10,884 bases of DNA from Acidobacteriota bacterium (lineage in GTDB: Bacteria; Acidobacteriota; Blastocatellia; RBC074), in assembly GCA_013140935.1 (NCBI GenBank), contig JABFSD010001155.1:1-10884 (forward strand), in the 5' to 3' direction. A program made the position numbers and the translations under genes. Positions 1 through 7,185 of the stretch are shown here, one piece after another; position 1 is the first letter of the stretch; the number at the start of each line of letters is the position of its first letter. Under the pieces are notes generated by a model. That model was not told where the DNA came from. It saw only the letters and a list, made by a program, of their open reading frames with translations, and searched no databases.

Positions 1-956
1 GTTTTATCGAACCACATCACACCCGCCAGCAACAAGCAAATCAACAACGTAACTTGAATCGCCGGGTCGGAAGGCAGACTGCGTACTCGCGCAGAAGCCG
101 CTGAACTGCTGATGTCGCCAAAGTGCCGCGCGAGCGTCACAAAATAAGGAATGGCAATTAGCACCCCTAACAAAGTCGCCATCCCCCATTCTTTACATCG
201 CTCGCGCCGCCGTGCCCATACGAAAAAGCCGCCTAAAACAAACCAGCCAAGCAATAACGTCCAACTAAAATAATAACAGTAAAAGCTCAAACCGAATGCA
301 AGACCTGCCACAATTCCGGCCAATCGCCTCAGCTTCAAACGCTCTGCCTGTAACAACATCAGCGAAAAAGCGATGCAGGCATAGTGAATCACTGCCGTAA
401 ATTGCGGCTGGTAACGGCGGCTGTATGGTAACGTCAGCCGAAAGCCCGGATAGCTATCAGCCAATAACGCCGCCACGTAACGCCACTGCATCAACCACAA
501 AACCGGCGGTAGCATGAGCAAAGAAAACACTACGCTCAGTGTCAAACTCACGCGGTCTGGTATTCCCATCAACCACGCGATCACAAAAAAAAAGAAAGCG
601 ATAACCGCCGGCCACAGAAAGCTACCTAATCCAAAAATAATTGTGACAGGTAACCGAGTAATTCGCGCCAGATTACCAATTACCCAGGCTGGCAACGGCT
701 GCACCGTAGCAAAAGAAACCGAAACGTTTTTTCCCTGATTGACTTGATAAGGGTCTGGCTGATTGGAATGCTCACCTGCCGCCCGCGAAGCCCACACGGC
801 ATAAGCCATTTCATCCAGGTTTTCTTCGAGCAACACTGACGGCATACGGGTGTGCCACAGGTGCATTGCTTGCGGAAGGAAATAAATCGCCCCTACCAGC
901 AATGACCAACTTAACGCCCATTGAAAAGGAAAGGCTCCGCGTTGAGATGAGGTCAT
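1..956 (-). CDS. Polytopic membrane protein, possible GT-C type glycosyltransferase (3' end cut off by window)
   Basis: An open frame runs from ATG (954-956) to the window edge without a stop, giving the first 318 residues. The ATG overlaps the stop of the upstream WaaE-like gene as ATGA, which fixes the start. By eye, hydrophobic segments lie near residues 12-28, 104-133, 137-156, 187-203, 212-247, 258-275 and 302-316. Between the first two is a long polar loop (about 30-100) with an acidic motif, ENLDEMAY (45-52). GT-C enzymes of the GT39/ArnT type use lipid-phosphate sugars and carry an acidic catalytic motif in their first periplasmic loop, so the topology fits. I cannot assign the family from the sequence alone. 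An O-antigen polymerase or another polysaccharide membrane protein is an alternative. The N-terminal half contains a 9-T run (coding strand) encoding consecutive phenylalanines. Gene reality is near certain; function is uncertain. Confidence 0.85.
   Translation of the reverse strand, partial: MTSSQRGAFPFQWALSWSLLVGAIYFLPQAMHLWHTRMPSVLLEENLDEMAYAVWASRAAGEHSNQPDPYQVNQGKNVSVSFATVQPLPAWVIGNLARITRLPVTIIFGLGSFLWPAVIAFFFFVIAWLMGIPDRVSLTLSVVFSLLMLPPVLWLMQWRYVAALLADSYPGFRLTLPYSRRYQPQFTAVIHYACIAFSLMLLQAERLKLRRLAGIVAGLAFGLSFYCYYFSWTLLLGWFVLGGFFVWARRRERCKEWGMATLLGVLIAIPYFVTLARHFGDISSSAASARVRSLPSDPAIQVTLLICLLLAGVMWFDK
953..956 (-). other. ATGA stop/start overlap
   Basis: The TGA of the WaaE-like gene and the ATG of the downstream membrane protein share bases. 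No strong Shine-Dalgarno sequence precedes this ATG, so re-initiation by the terminating ribosome is the likely mode (inference). Confidence 0.85.
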
Positions 957-1882
957 TCTTGCGGTGCGTCTGAGGTGGGAAGCGCTAACGAAGGAAGCGA
1001 GTTTTGCTTTTGCTGTAACCGATGCTCATAGAGCTTGGCTGAAATTACCGCTTCGTGCATGGTCATCAAGGTGCAAAAGATCAATCCCGGACGACCATCC
1101 AGAAAACCGCGTTGAATTACATACATCCATAAAAAGCGTAACAAAGGCCGCCCCGGCAACCGCGCCCACCAGCGTTTGAGAAAACGTTTGCGTTCGAGTG
1201 GTGTTCCCCAAAACGAAGCGCGCAAGGCATTATTACCTTCCACTTCATTTGCCAAATTGTGATAAACCTGTGCATCCCAGGTCGAATAACGATTATGGCG
1301 TTCGATGAAATGATAGATGCTTTTGAAATCTTCGTGTAACAAATCGTTCTGCAAATAAGCCGCCCGGCCCGTCAATACGACGTGTTCATGCACTTCTACA
1401 TCACCTGTGTTTTCGACCTTCTCGGTCTGCAAGCGTTCGTAACGGCCCAGCCTATGTTTGAATAAACGTAAATTCCAACTCGGATACCAGCCGCAATGCT
1501 TAATCCAGCGCCCTAAAAAAATCAGCTTGCGATTCAAATAATAACCATCTGCTTGATCGGCCTGTTGCCACAACTCGCGGATTTCTTTTTCCAGTTCGGG
1601 CGTAACGCGCTCGTCAGCGTCTAACAACAAAACCCATTCATTGTTGAAACTCAGATTTTCGAGCGCCCAGTTCTTTTTCTTCGGCCCCCCTAGATAATAA
1701 TCAAATTGCGCCACGCGGGCACCGTGCGCCTGCGCTAATCCGACCGTCTCATCCGTGCTATGCGAATCTACCACCCACACCTCATTCGCCCATTGCACGG
1801 AAGCCAGACAGGCAGAGATATTTCGCGCTTCATTTTTAACTGGAATCACTACCGAGATGGCTAAATGAGTTAAGTTACTCAT
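953..1882 (-). CDS. GT2 glycosyltransferase, WaaE/KdtX-like (lipopolysaccharide core beta-glucosyltransferase type)
   Basis: This 309-residue protein has the GT-A fold. The N-terminus carries the nucleotide-binding strand VVIPVKNEA (11-19), followed by VVDSHSTDET (37-46). The segment GGPKKKNWA (65-73) precedes LLLDADERV (85-93), whose DAD at 88-90 is the metal/nucleotide-sugar binding DXD motif. VHEHV (164-168) lies in the region that usually holds the acceptor-side base. The C-terminal RGFLDGRPGL (258-267) is a typical ending of the WaaE/KdtX-like group (beta-4-glucosyltransferase type, family GT2). Members add a glucose or similar sugar to the inner core of lipopolysaccharide or to other envelope glycans, acting at the cytoplasmic face. 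Donor and acceptor cannot be read from the sequence. ATG 1880-1882 overlaps the stop of the upstream GT4 gene as ATGA. The length is slightly above the usual 250-270 residues because of a polar C-terminal tail (about 288-309). Confidence 0.93.
   Translation of the reverse strand: MSNLTHLAISVVIPVKNEARNISACLASVQWANEVWVVDSHSTDETVGLAQAHGARVAQFDYYLGGPKKKNWALENLSFNNEWVLLLDADERVTPELEKEIRELWQQADQADGYYLNRKLIFLGRWIKHCGWYPSWNLRLFKHRLGRYERLQTEKVENTGDVEVHEHVVLTGRAAYLQNDLLHEDFKSIYHFIERHNRYSTWDAQVYHNLANEVEGNNALRASFWGTPLERKRFLKRWWARLPGRPLLRFLWMYVIQRGFLDGRPGLIFCTLMTMHEAVISAKLYEHRLQQKQNSLPSLALPTSDAPQE
1879..1882 (-). other. ATGA stop/start overlap
   Basis: The stop of the GT4 gene at 1879-3045 overlaps the start of the WaaE-like gene. 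A GAGG lies too far upstream (about 15 bases) to act as a normal binding site, which favours translational coupling. Confidence 0.85.
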
Positions 1883-3045
1883 GCGGCTGACAAAACCTCA
1901 TCCATCAATTGCATTAAGCCTTCTACGTGCGCATCCCACGAAAATTCCTTGACCCGCTGCCGACCTGCCTCAACTAATCGCTTTCGTAACGGCTCGTCCT
2001 TCAGCACTTCGGCAACGCGTATGGCTAACTCAGTTTCATCAAACACGTCAAAGTACGTCGCCGCGTTTTGACAGATTTCTCGATGCACGGGCAAGTTCGC
2101 CGCAATCACAGGCAAATCGTTCGCCATCGCTTCTAGCAACGGGTGGCCGAAACTTTCAGCGTAAGAAGGGCAAGCAAACAAATCGCAAGCACGATAAACC
2201 TCATGCAATTGACGATAAGCGACTGCGCCCAACATAACCAAGTCGTCAGTGAGCTTGAGTCGCTCGATTAACTCGACATCCCGCGTGGCGTCGTAACCGC
2301 CATAATTCCCATCACGCCGTAACTCTGTAGTTAGCACTAATTGAACCGGTCGCCCAATCTTTTCTTTAATTAGCGGCAGCGCACGCAGCAGCGTCTCGAA
2401 ATTGCGAAAGTAGTTATAATGACTGACGTACAAAATCTTCGACGCAGTGGGCGTGGACTGTAATTTGGCAAGTTGCTCCGCTGCCAGCGGTTCTTTGGAT
2501 TGAGTAAATATTTCCGGGTCAAACCCAAACGGCAACACCGCAATGGCATCTGACAAAACTCCCGCTTTGCGTAAATGCGCCGACATTGCCGCCGTTGGAA
2601 CGACGTGGTGCGAAGCTGCGCCTAATGACCTGCCTGCCAGCCAGGCTTTCAATTCGTGTTCAGCCAGCATTCGCCACGCGCGGCGCTGCCATAAGTCGCG
2701 CCTGAAATAGTCGGAATAATAAAGCTCATTACGGCTGAATAATATCTGCGGCATGGGCGAGCGTAACAAGGCGAAATTCCCCAGCGAAATTAGCAGGTCA
2801 ATGTTCCGCCGTTTCAACTCATTCCGTAAAGTTATTTGTTCCCATTTGAAACGAGCTAGCAATGATGCTTCCGGCAATCTGACCATCTCAATCTCAGTAT
2901 CGGTCTTCATCTCAAAATCGGCAGGCAATAACACCGTGAACTTATTAAACTTTTCCCGTCGTGACAACCGGGGTAACACGTTATAAAGGTATGTCAGTCC
3001 TCCTCCTGCGGTGGAAGAAAGCGCGTTCAGCAAGATATTCGCCAC
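1879..3045 (-). CDS. GT4 family glycosyltransferase (glycosyl transferases group 1)
   Basis: This 388-residue protein has the GT-B fold. The N-terminal Rossmann half starts ILLNALSSTAGGGLTYL (4-20), whose glycine-rich loop is typical of GT4 enzymes. The donor half begins near residue 203 with ILYVSHYNYFRN (204-215). The family signature EX7E is ESFGHPLLE, with Glu297 and Glu305 contacting the nucleotide-sugar. It is followed by AMANDLPVIAANLPVHREI, the usual donor-site region. The enzyme should be a retaining, cytoplasmic or membrane-associated transferase; sugar and linkage are unknown. The start is a GTG (3043-3045), five bases after the stop of the O-antigen ligase-like gene. No ATG occurs in frame before residue 46, which would remove the glycine loop, so GTG is strongly favoured. 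The 3' end overlaps the WaaE-like gene by four bases. Confidence 0.93.
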   Translation of the reverse strand: MANILLNALSSTAGGGLTYLYNVLPRLSRREKFNKFTVLLPADFEMKTDTEIEMVRLPEASLLARFKWEQITLRNELKRRNIDLLISLGNFALLRSPMPQILFSRNELYYSDYFRRDLWQRRAWRMLAEHELKAWLAGRSLGAASHHVVPTAAMSAHLRKAGVLSDAIAVLPFGFDPEIFTQSKEPLAAEQLAKLQSTPTASKILYVSHYNYFRNFETLLRALPLIKEKIGRPVQLVLTTELRRDGNYGGYDATRDVELIERLKLTDDLVMLGAVAYRQLHEVYRACDLFACPSYAESFGHPLLEAMANDLPVIAANLPVHREICQNAATYFDVFDETELAIRVAEVLKDEPLRKRLVEAGRQRVKEFSWDAHVEGLMQLMDEVLSAA

Positions 3046-3050
3046 CTGAT

Positions 3051-4430
3051 TTAAGAAGCCGAAGTTTGCAATTCACGCGGCATCGCAGCTGCCGGTTGGT
3101 TAGCAGCCTGCGGCGCAGGTGCCCAAGCCCATTGTGCCACGATGCCGCTGATGGGCAACCAACACATAAGTGAGATTATATTGCCCACCGAAAACATCCA
3201 GCTTTCAAAAAAGGCATTTACCAGTCCTGCCATAAAAACCGCGAGAAACACCGCGTTGATGTTCCGTTGCAAATACCCTTCGTGCCGTTGAATGAGATTC
3301 AGGCCGCAACTCAGCATTCGATAAAAAATCAGCAGCAATAGCCCAATGCCTGGCAAGCCCAAGTCACCGAATAACTCAAGGTAACTGTTATGCACGTGGC
3401 GGCCAGCAACCTTATCGCCGGAAAACGGAAACGCCAGCAAGTGCGAGGTGGCAAAACCATAGCCGGTCATTTTGGCGTCCCAATAAATCGGCCATACGCC
3501 CTTCCATAAAACATAACGGCGTTCTTCCAGAATCTGGGTCGTCACGTCGGTGATTTCAGCGCGTTCAATTGTGTCTTTGCGAATAAAGCTCATCACGTTG
3601 CTTTTCACCGTGGGAAAAAGCGTAAACGCCGCTGACAACAAAATCGCCGAGACCATAATCTTCAAGCGGCTTTCCAGATTAACGATAAAGAAATAGGTTC
3701 CGACTGAGATCAAAGTCGCCAGCAATCCACCACGTGAATTTGACAACCACAGGCCGACAAAAATCACAGCCAATAACGTGCCGTCAATAATGCGATCACG
3801 ACGAGAAAGGGTCTCTACGTTCCAATGAAACAACACATACGGCGTAATCAAAGCCGAAAAGATCCCGAATAAATTCTGATTCCCGAAGGGCCCGGCATAT
3901 TGTCCGTTCAGCACGGTCGCGCCATAAGCACCCAATCCGATGAAGTGCAGCAACAAAGGCAGCGGCAACAAACTCATTGCCACGTAATAATGAAACCGAA
4001 AAAATTGCAGGCACTTAGCCCGCCAATACAAATAACGCAAAGCTCCCACAATAACAGCAACTAACAATAACAAATAGCTCAAAGCACGGAGCAGTGAATA
4101 CCGAGTGTCTTCGGCATAAGCCGTCGAAACCAGAATATCTAATCCGAACAGCGCAACCAGTACCGACAAAACTGCGTCTATGCGAAAGCCTCTTTGTTGC
4201 TTTTCGCGTAAGGAAACAAATAACAAAGCGCCGAGCAATAGCCAGCGCAACGCATCTAACGGCCCTTGTGATTCGCCGCTCAAAGTTTCGCTTTCGGCTA
4301 GCGAACCTTTATTCACCACGAAAAACAGCAAGATCAAAAAAAACAATCCATAAGCACGCAAAAAGCGGTCAGTAAACCGAAAATACAACAACCCTAAAAC
4401 AGAGATGACCAATAAACTGGCGACTATCAT
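3051..4430 (-). CDS. O-antigen ligase/polymerase family membrane protein (Wzy_C/WaaL type)
   Basis: This 459-residue protein has about a dozen hydrophobic segments spread over 1-275 and 355-435. A large polar, presumably periplasmic loop lies at about 275-350. Family hallmarks are GPFGNQNLFG (180-189), SNSRGG (230-235) at a membrane boundary, and HVHNSYLELFGDLGLPG (345-361), the conserved His-Asn...G motif of the Wzy_C domain (PF04932), with His347 as the likely key histidine. Members either ligate undecaprenyl-linked glycan to lipid A-core (WaaL) or polymerise repeat units (Wzy). Sequence alone does not separate these, and related enzymes glycosylate pilins. I chose ATG 4428-4430: it lies one base after the upstream stop, has AAGGCG in front, and puts the first membrane segment at the N-terminus. 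The frame is open further to a TTG at 4457, which would add nine basic residues and overlap the upstream gene by 26 bases. The C-terminal tail (436-459) is Ala/Pro/Gln-rich and probably cytoplasmic. Confidence 0.92.
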   Translation of the reverse strand: MIVASLLVISVLGLLYFRFTDRFLRAYGLFFLILLFFVVNKGSLAESETLSGESQGPLDALRWLLLGALLFVSLREKQQRGFRIDAVLSVLVALFGLDILVSTAYAEDTRYSLLRALSYLLLLVAVIVGALRYLYWRAKCLQFFRFHYYVAMSLLPLPLLLHFIGLGAYGATVLNGQYAGPFGNQNLFGIFSALITPYVLFHWNVETLSRRDRIIDGTLLAVIFVGLWLSNSRGGLLATLISVGTYFFIVNLESRLKIMVSAILLSAAFTLFPTVKSNVMSFIRKDTIERAEITDVTTQILEERRYVLWKGVWPIYWDAKMTGYGFATSHLLAFPFSGDKVAGRHVHNSYLELFGDLGLPGIGLLLLIFYRMLSCGLNLIQRHEGYLQRNINAVFLAVFMAGLVNAFFESWMFSVGNIISLMCWLPISGIVAQWAWAPAPQAANQPAAAMPRELQTSAS

Positions 4431-4431
4431 T

Positions 4432-5574
4432 TCACGCCTTTTTTTTCGTTGCGTCAATCGCCCGGCGCAATTGCGCTGCCGCTTGCGGAATTGACCACGC
4501 GGCGATTCGTACGCGGGATTTTAGTTTACGCCGCGCTAAGCCATCGGCGTCTTGGGCTAACAATCTTATGGCAGCGGCGAGTTCCAAGGTTTCGTAGCTT
4601 TGCAAAACCACGCCGGTTTCGTCATTAACCAAATCAGCGGCGGCTCCGCAATGCTGATGCGCAATAACAGTCAGGCCGCAGGCCATTGCTTCATTCACCA
4701 CCAGTCCCCAAGGCTCGGCGCGCGCAGGTAACACGAGCACGTCTGACAAGGAATAACACAAAGGCAACTCAGCCTGAGTGAGTGAGCCGACAAACTTGAT
4801 GTATGGGTTGTCGTTTGCCAGCTCAACTAACCGCTCGCGCTCTTCTCCATCACCGGCAATTACCAGCGCAATAGGTAACTCGCATAACTGTTGCACCGCC
4901 GCGATCAGCCGATGAACGTTCTTCCGTTCGATTAACCTGCCGACATAAAGAAATACCGTGCGATGTTGCCAGCCCCATTCTTGCTTGAGTTTTTCAGCCT
5001 GAGAAAACTCACGTTTACTGCTTTCACGAAAATAATCGTTATCAACGGCGAATCCAACATGGAAGATTCGATCTGCTTGCGCTCCATACGATTGCCAAAA
5101 TAACCGGCAGGCTGTTCCCACTGCGATCAAGGCTGCGGCGCGATGCGATAGCCAACCCAGCCATTGGCGCTTCACTATTCGCCGCCAGCCGCGCGCTTCG
5201 TCCAAATAATAGTTAGCGTCGCCCGCCACCGCGAAAGGCGTGCGAGAAATGAACGCCCATCCGATCAAAAGCAATTGCGGCAAGCGCGTATAGCCATAAA
5301 TCAAAAAATAATCTGCGCCCTCTTTTGTGAGCTTCAGCAATAAAGCCAACGTTGCGGCAACCTGAACGCCCAAGCGATCAGCCAATCGAGGAAACCGTTC
5401 TGCTAAAAAAATATCTTCCGCCGAAATGAATTCACGGGCGTTGGCAGACGACCAACCGACATCAGTGTTCCAGGCGGACACATAACAAATTTGCCAGTCC
5501 TCCGTGTCTATGTTTTTGAGCCGAGCATAAACCGGCGACAAATAAGGTGACGGCACGTTGCTGAGTAAAAGCAT
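4432..5574 (-). CDS. GT4 family glycosyltransferase (glycosyl transferases group 1)
   Basis: The protein is 380 residues long when started at ATG 5572-5574, and has the GT-B fold. The N-terminus LLLSNVPSPYLSPVY is the usual first strand and loop of this family, here without the glycine-rich loop seen in the 1879-3045 enzyme. The donor half shows LYVGRLIERKN (about 209-219), where the Arg and Lys bind the donor phosphates, then VIAGDGEE (238-245). The signature EX7E is EPWGLVVNE (Glu287, Glu295), followed by AMACGLTVIAH. It should be a retaining nucleotide-sugar transferase acting in the cytoplasm; the substrate is unknown. A TTG at 5581-5583 would add three residues (Met-Lys-Lys) before this Met. 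Neither start has a good Shine-Dalgarno sequence, so the start is uncertain by nine bases. The gene ends in an A8 run and a TGA one base before the ATG of the ligase-like gene. Confidence 0.92.
   Translation of the reverse strand: MLLLSNVPSPYLSPVYARLKNIDTEDWQICYVSAWNTDVGWSSANAREFISAEDIFLAERFPRLADRLGVQVAATLALLLKLTKEGADYFLIYGYTRLPQLLLIGWAFISRTPFAVAGDANYYLDEARGWRRIVKRQWLGWLSHRAAALIAVGTACRLFWQSYGAQADRIFHVGFAVDNDYFRESSKREFSQAEKLKQEWGWQHRTVFLYVGRLIERKNVHRLIAAVQQLCELPIALVIAGDGEERERLVELANDNPYIKFVGSLTQAELPLCYSLSDVLVLPARAEPWGLVVNEAMACGLTVIAHQHCGAAADLVNDETGVVLQSYETLELAAAIRLLAQDADGLARRKLKSRVRIAAWSIPQAAAQLRRAIDATKKKA
4435..4440 (-). promoter_or_regulatory. Probable ribosome binding site AAGGCG for the ligase-like gene
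   Basis: AAGGCG on the coding strand sits four bases before ATG 4428-4430, just after an A8 run and within the final codons of the GT4 gene. The AAGG part is six bases from the ATG. It supports the ATG over the TTG at 4455-4457 as the start of the O-antigen ligase-like gene. The match is partial. Confidence 0.5.
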
Positions 5575-5595
5575 TTTTTTCAAATAGGAGCCGCG
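5575..5595 (-). other. Largest gap in the window (21 bases)
   Basis: This is the only junction with more than five untranslated bases. On the coding strand it contains the TTG that could start the GT4 gene and most of an A7 run. There is no recognisable Shine-Dalgarno sequence, hairpin or promoter box. It separates the secreted hydrolase-like gene from the downstream GT4 gene, so translation here is probably less tightly coupled than at the ATGA junctions. Confidence 0.6.
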
Positions 5596-7185
5596 CTATT
5601 TCAATTCCGTCACTTGCCCGCGCCGTTCATCCACCAAAAAGAACGCACCTTCAATCGGAGCCTGAATCGTCACTGGACGATAGTCAGGAATCGTGACACT
5701 AACCTCAGCCTGTGCATACAATGGAGCGTGCGCGTATACCAACCACTTGCGTCGCGGAGCTTGCCCTTGCACCAACGCCAGCGAAAATACCGGCAAGGCG
5801 GTGTTCAACCGCCACGGGCGCGGCGGGTCAAGCGAGGTGTTGAGCAAGTACCAACGATCTACAGTTTGATATTCGCGGGGAACGTCAACTTGGTAAGGAT
5901 GCACTGCTGCGCGATTCGGTACGAGTTGCCCTTTTTGCCAGAATTCGCGCAACAGGGCGTTACGATAAATTCGGTCAACGGCTGACAAAACCGGTGCAAA
6001 ATATTTTTCAAAGTCACTTACAGAAGCTCGATAAGCACGGAACTCACGCACCAGCGGCGGACGCATCAGCCACAACCCAAACTTGATGTAACCCGCATAA
6101 CGTTCGGGTGAAAACTGCTGACCGAGTTGCTGATAATATTTCCATTTATCATTCGCTGCTTCGGGCTCATGCCCGTCCCAGGTAGAAAGCTCAAAAATAA
6201 ATTCAGGATTCAGTCGGCGCGCTTCTTCATGCATGAACACCCAATTCATTGCCTCGATTTGCGGGCTATGAACGGTAAAATCGGTGGTCGCGCTCCAGTT
6301 AAAAACATAATAAGGAGCCGAACCTCCGCCCCAGGCCAGCGCCCACGGGTCAATGCGTCCCGGCACATAAAGCGAGTATTCTTTCCACCCTTCCCAACGC
6401 GCAAAGTGTGAGGGGCCTACGGCGTTGTAAGCCAGAAAGCGCGCGCGACGCTGCCACGGCTCATCCGCTAGGCCGTCGCGCAAGCCTTCCTGCAAAGCGC
6501 GATAACGTTCGATCCAACCTTCACTGGTAACTTGCCGTTTGAAATCATCGTCACGTCCTTTGCCATGAAGCGATAAATAACGCGCGTCGGTTTCTACCTG
6601 CGGCCATTCCAATTTCGGATGTTCGTTATTAGAAATAAACAAAACGTAAGGTGGGTCAGGATAGATTTCCTGCAATCGTTTAATCCAAGCGGTTTGGGTC
6701 CAGCGTTTCCCGACAGCGTGCCAGGCACTGACGCCACCGAACGGCGAGACCACGTGTTGTAATTGCCCTGCCGGGGAAACAACATTTGGATTTTCCGCCA
6801 AAGGTAACTCAAGATATTCTTTGTTACTCGACAACCAGATTTCCCATTGCGTGCCGATAAACGAAATCGGCAACCGCAAACGCGCAGCGTTGCGAATGGC
6901 CGGTTCGTAATAATCAATCCAATAAGGATTTTTTGTACTCGCATCCAGGCTCGGCATCTGAAACCACGGCAGAATGTGGCGACCGTCTGCAAGTAACCGC
7001 ATTTGGTATTTCGGCGTGAAACCTTCTGGCGTTTCGCCGGTGTTCCAGTGCCCGGCCAGCGGCAAAGCGTACCCTGACGAGCCAGTCGGTCGCCGTGCCG
7101 GAATAACTGATTGGGCAGTAACAAGCTGTGACGCCGACCAAATCAAACTAATTACTGCCAAAAAAGAAAGTGCCTTACGTTTCAT
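5596..7185 (-). CDS. Secreted protein of unknown family, glycoside-hydrolase-like
   Basis: This 529-residue protein has a clear Sec signal peptide: MKRK, a hydrophobic core LSFLAVISLIW, and a predicted cleavage site VTA|QS after residue 24. I do not recognise a named family. The alternating strand/helix pattern and rich aromatic content (for example PWFQMP, GTQWEIW, YVFNW, MNWVFM) suggest a (beta/alpha)8 sugar-binding barrel over about 40-420, then a beta-rich C-terminal part (about 440-529). Two acidic motifs end likely strands: FISNNEHP, with Asn187-Glu188, and FELSTWDG, with Glu332. In clan GH-A hydrolases an Asn-Glu on strand 4 holds the acid/base and a Glu on strand 7 is the nucleophile, so these are candidate catalytic residues (inference). 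ATG 7183-7185 overlaps the upstream GT2 stop as ATGA and begins the signal peptide. The frame is open 54 codons further upstream, but that would bury the signal peptide. A glycan lyase, deacetylase or binding protein is also possible. Confidence 0.9.
   Translation of the reverse strand: MKRKALSFLAVISLIWSASQLVTAQSVIPARRPTGSSGYALPLAGHWNTGETPEGFTPKYQMRLLADGRHILPWFQMPSLDASTKNPYWIDYYEPAIRNAARLRLPISFIGTQWEIWLSSNKEYLELPLAENPNVVSPAGQLQHVVSPFGGVSAWHAVGKRWTQTAWIKRLQEIYPDPPYVLFISNNEHPKLEWPQVETDARYLSLHGKGRDDDFKRQVTSEGWIERYRALQEGLRDGLADEPWQRRARFLAYNAVGPSHFARWEGWKEYSLYVPGRIDPWALAWGGGSAPYYVFNWSATTDFTVHSPQIEAMNWVFMHEEARRLNPEFIFELSTWDGHEPEAANDKWKYYQQLGQQFSPERYAGYIKFGLWLMRPPLVREFRAYRASVSDFEKYFAPVLSAVDRIYRNALLREFWQKGQLVPNRAAVHPYQVDVPREYQTVDRWYLLNTSLDPPRPWRLNTALPVFSLALVQGQAPRRKWLVYAHAPLYAQAEVSVTIPDYRPVTIQAPIEGAFFLVDERRGQVTELK
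7182..7185 (-). other. ATGA stop/start overlap linking a GT2 gene to the secreted hydrolase-like gene
   Basis: The TGA of the GT2 gene overlaps the ATG that begins the signal peptide of the secreted protein. The overlap fixes the start of the secreted protein and ties its synthesis to that of a cytoplasmic glycosyltransferase. Confidence 0.88.

Noticed and set aside
4094..4375. Plus-strand open frame of about 93 codons antisense to the ligase-like gene
   Set aside because: Its Arg/Lys/Thr-rich product is what a hydrophobic gene gives when read in reverse. It has no motif or convincing ribosome site.
6594..7124. Minus-strand open frame of about 176 codons inside the secreted-protein gene
   Set aside because: It lies in another frame of the same strand, has no family features, is rich in Arg and Cys, and is covered by a protein with a signal peptide and coherent composition. 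It is a shadow frame.
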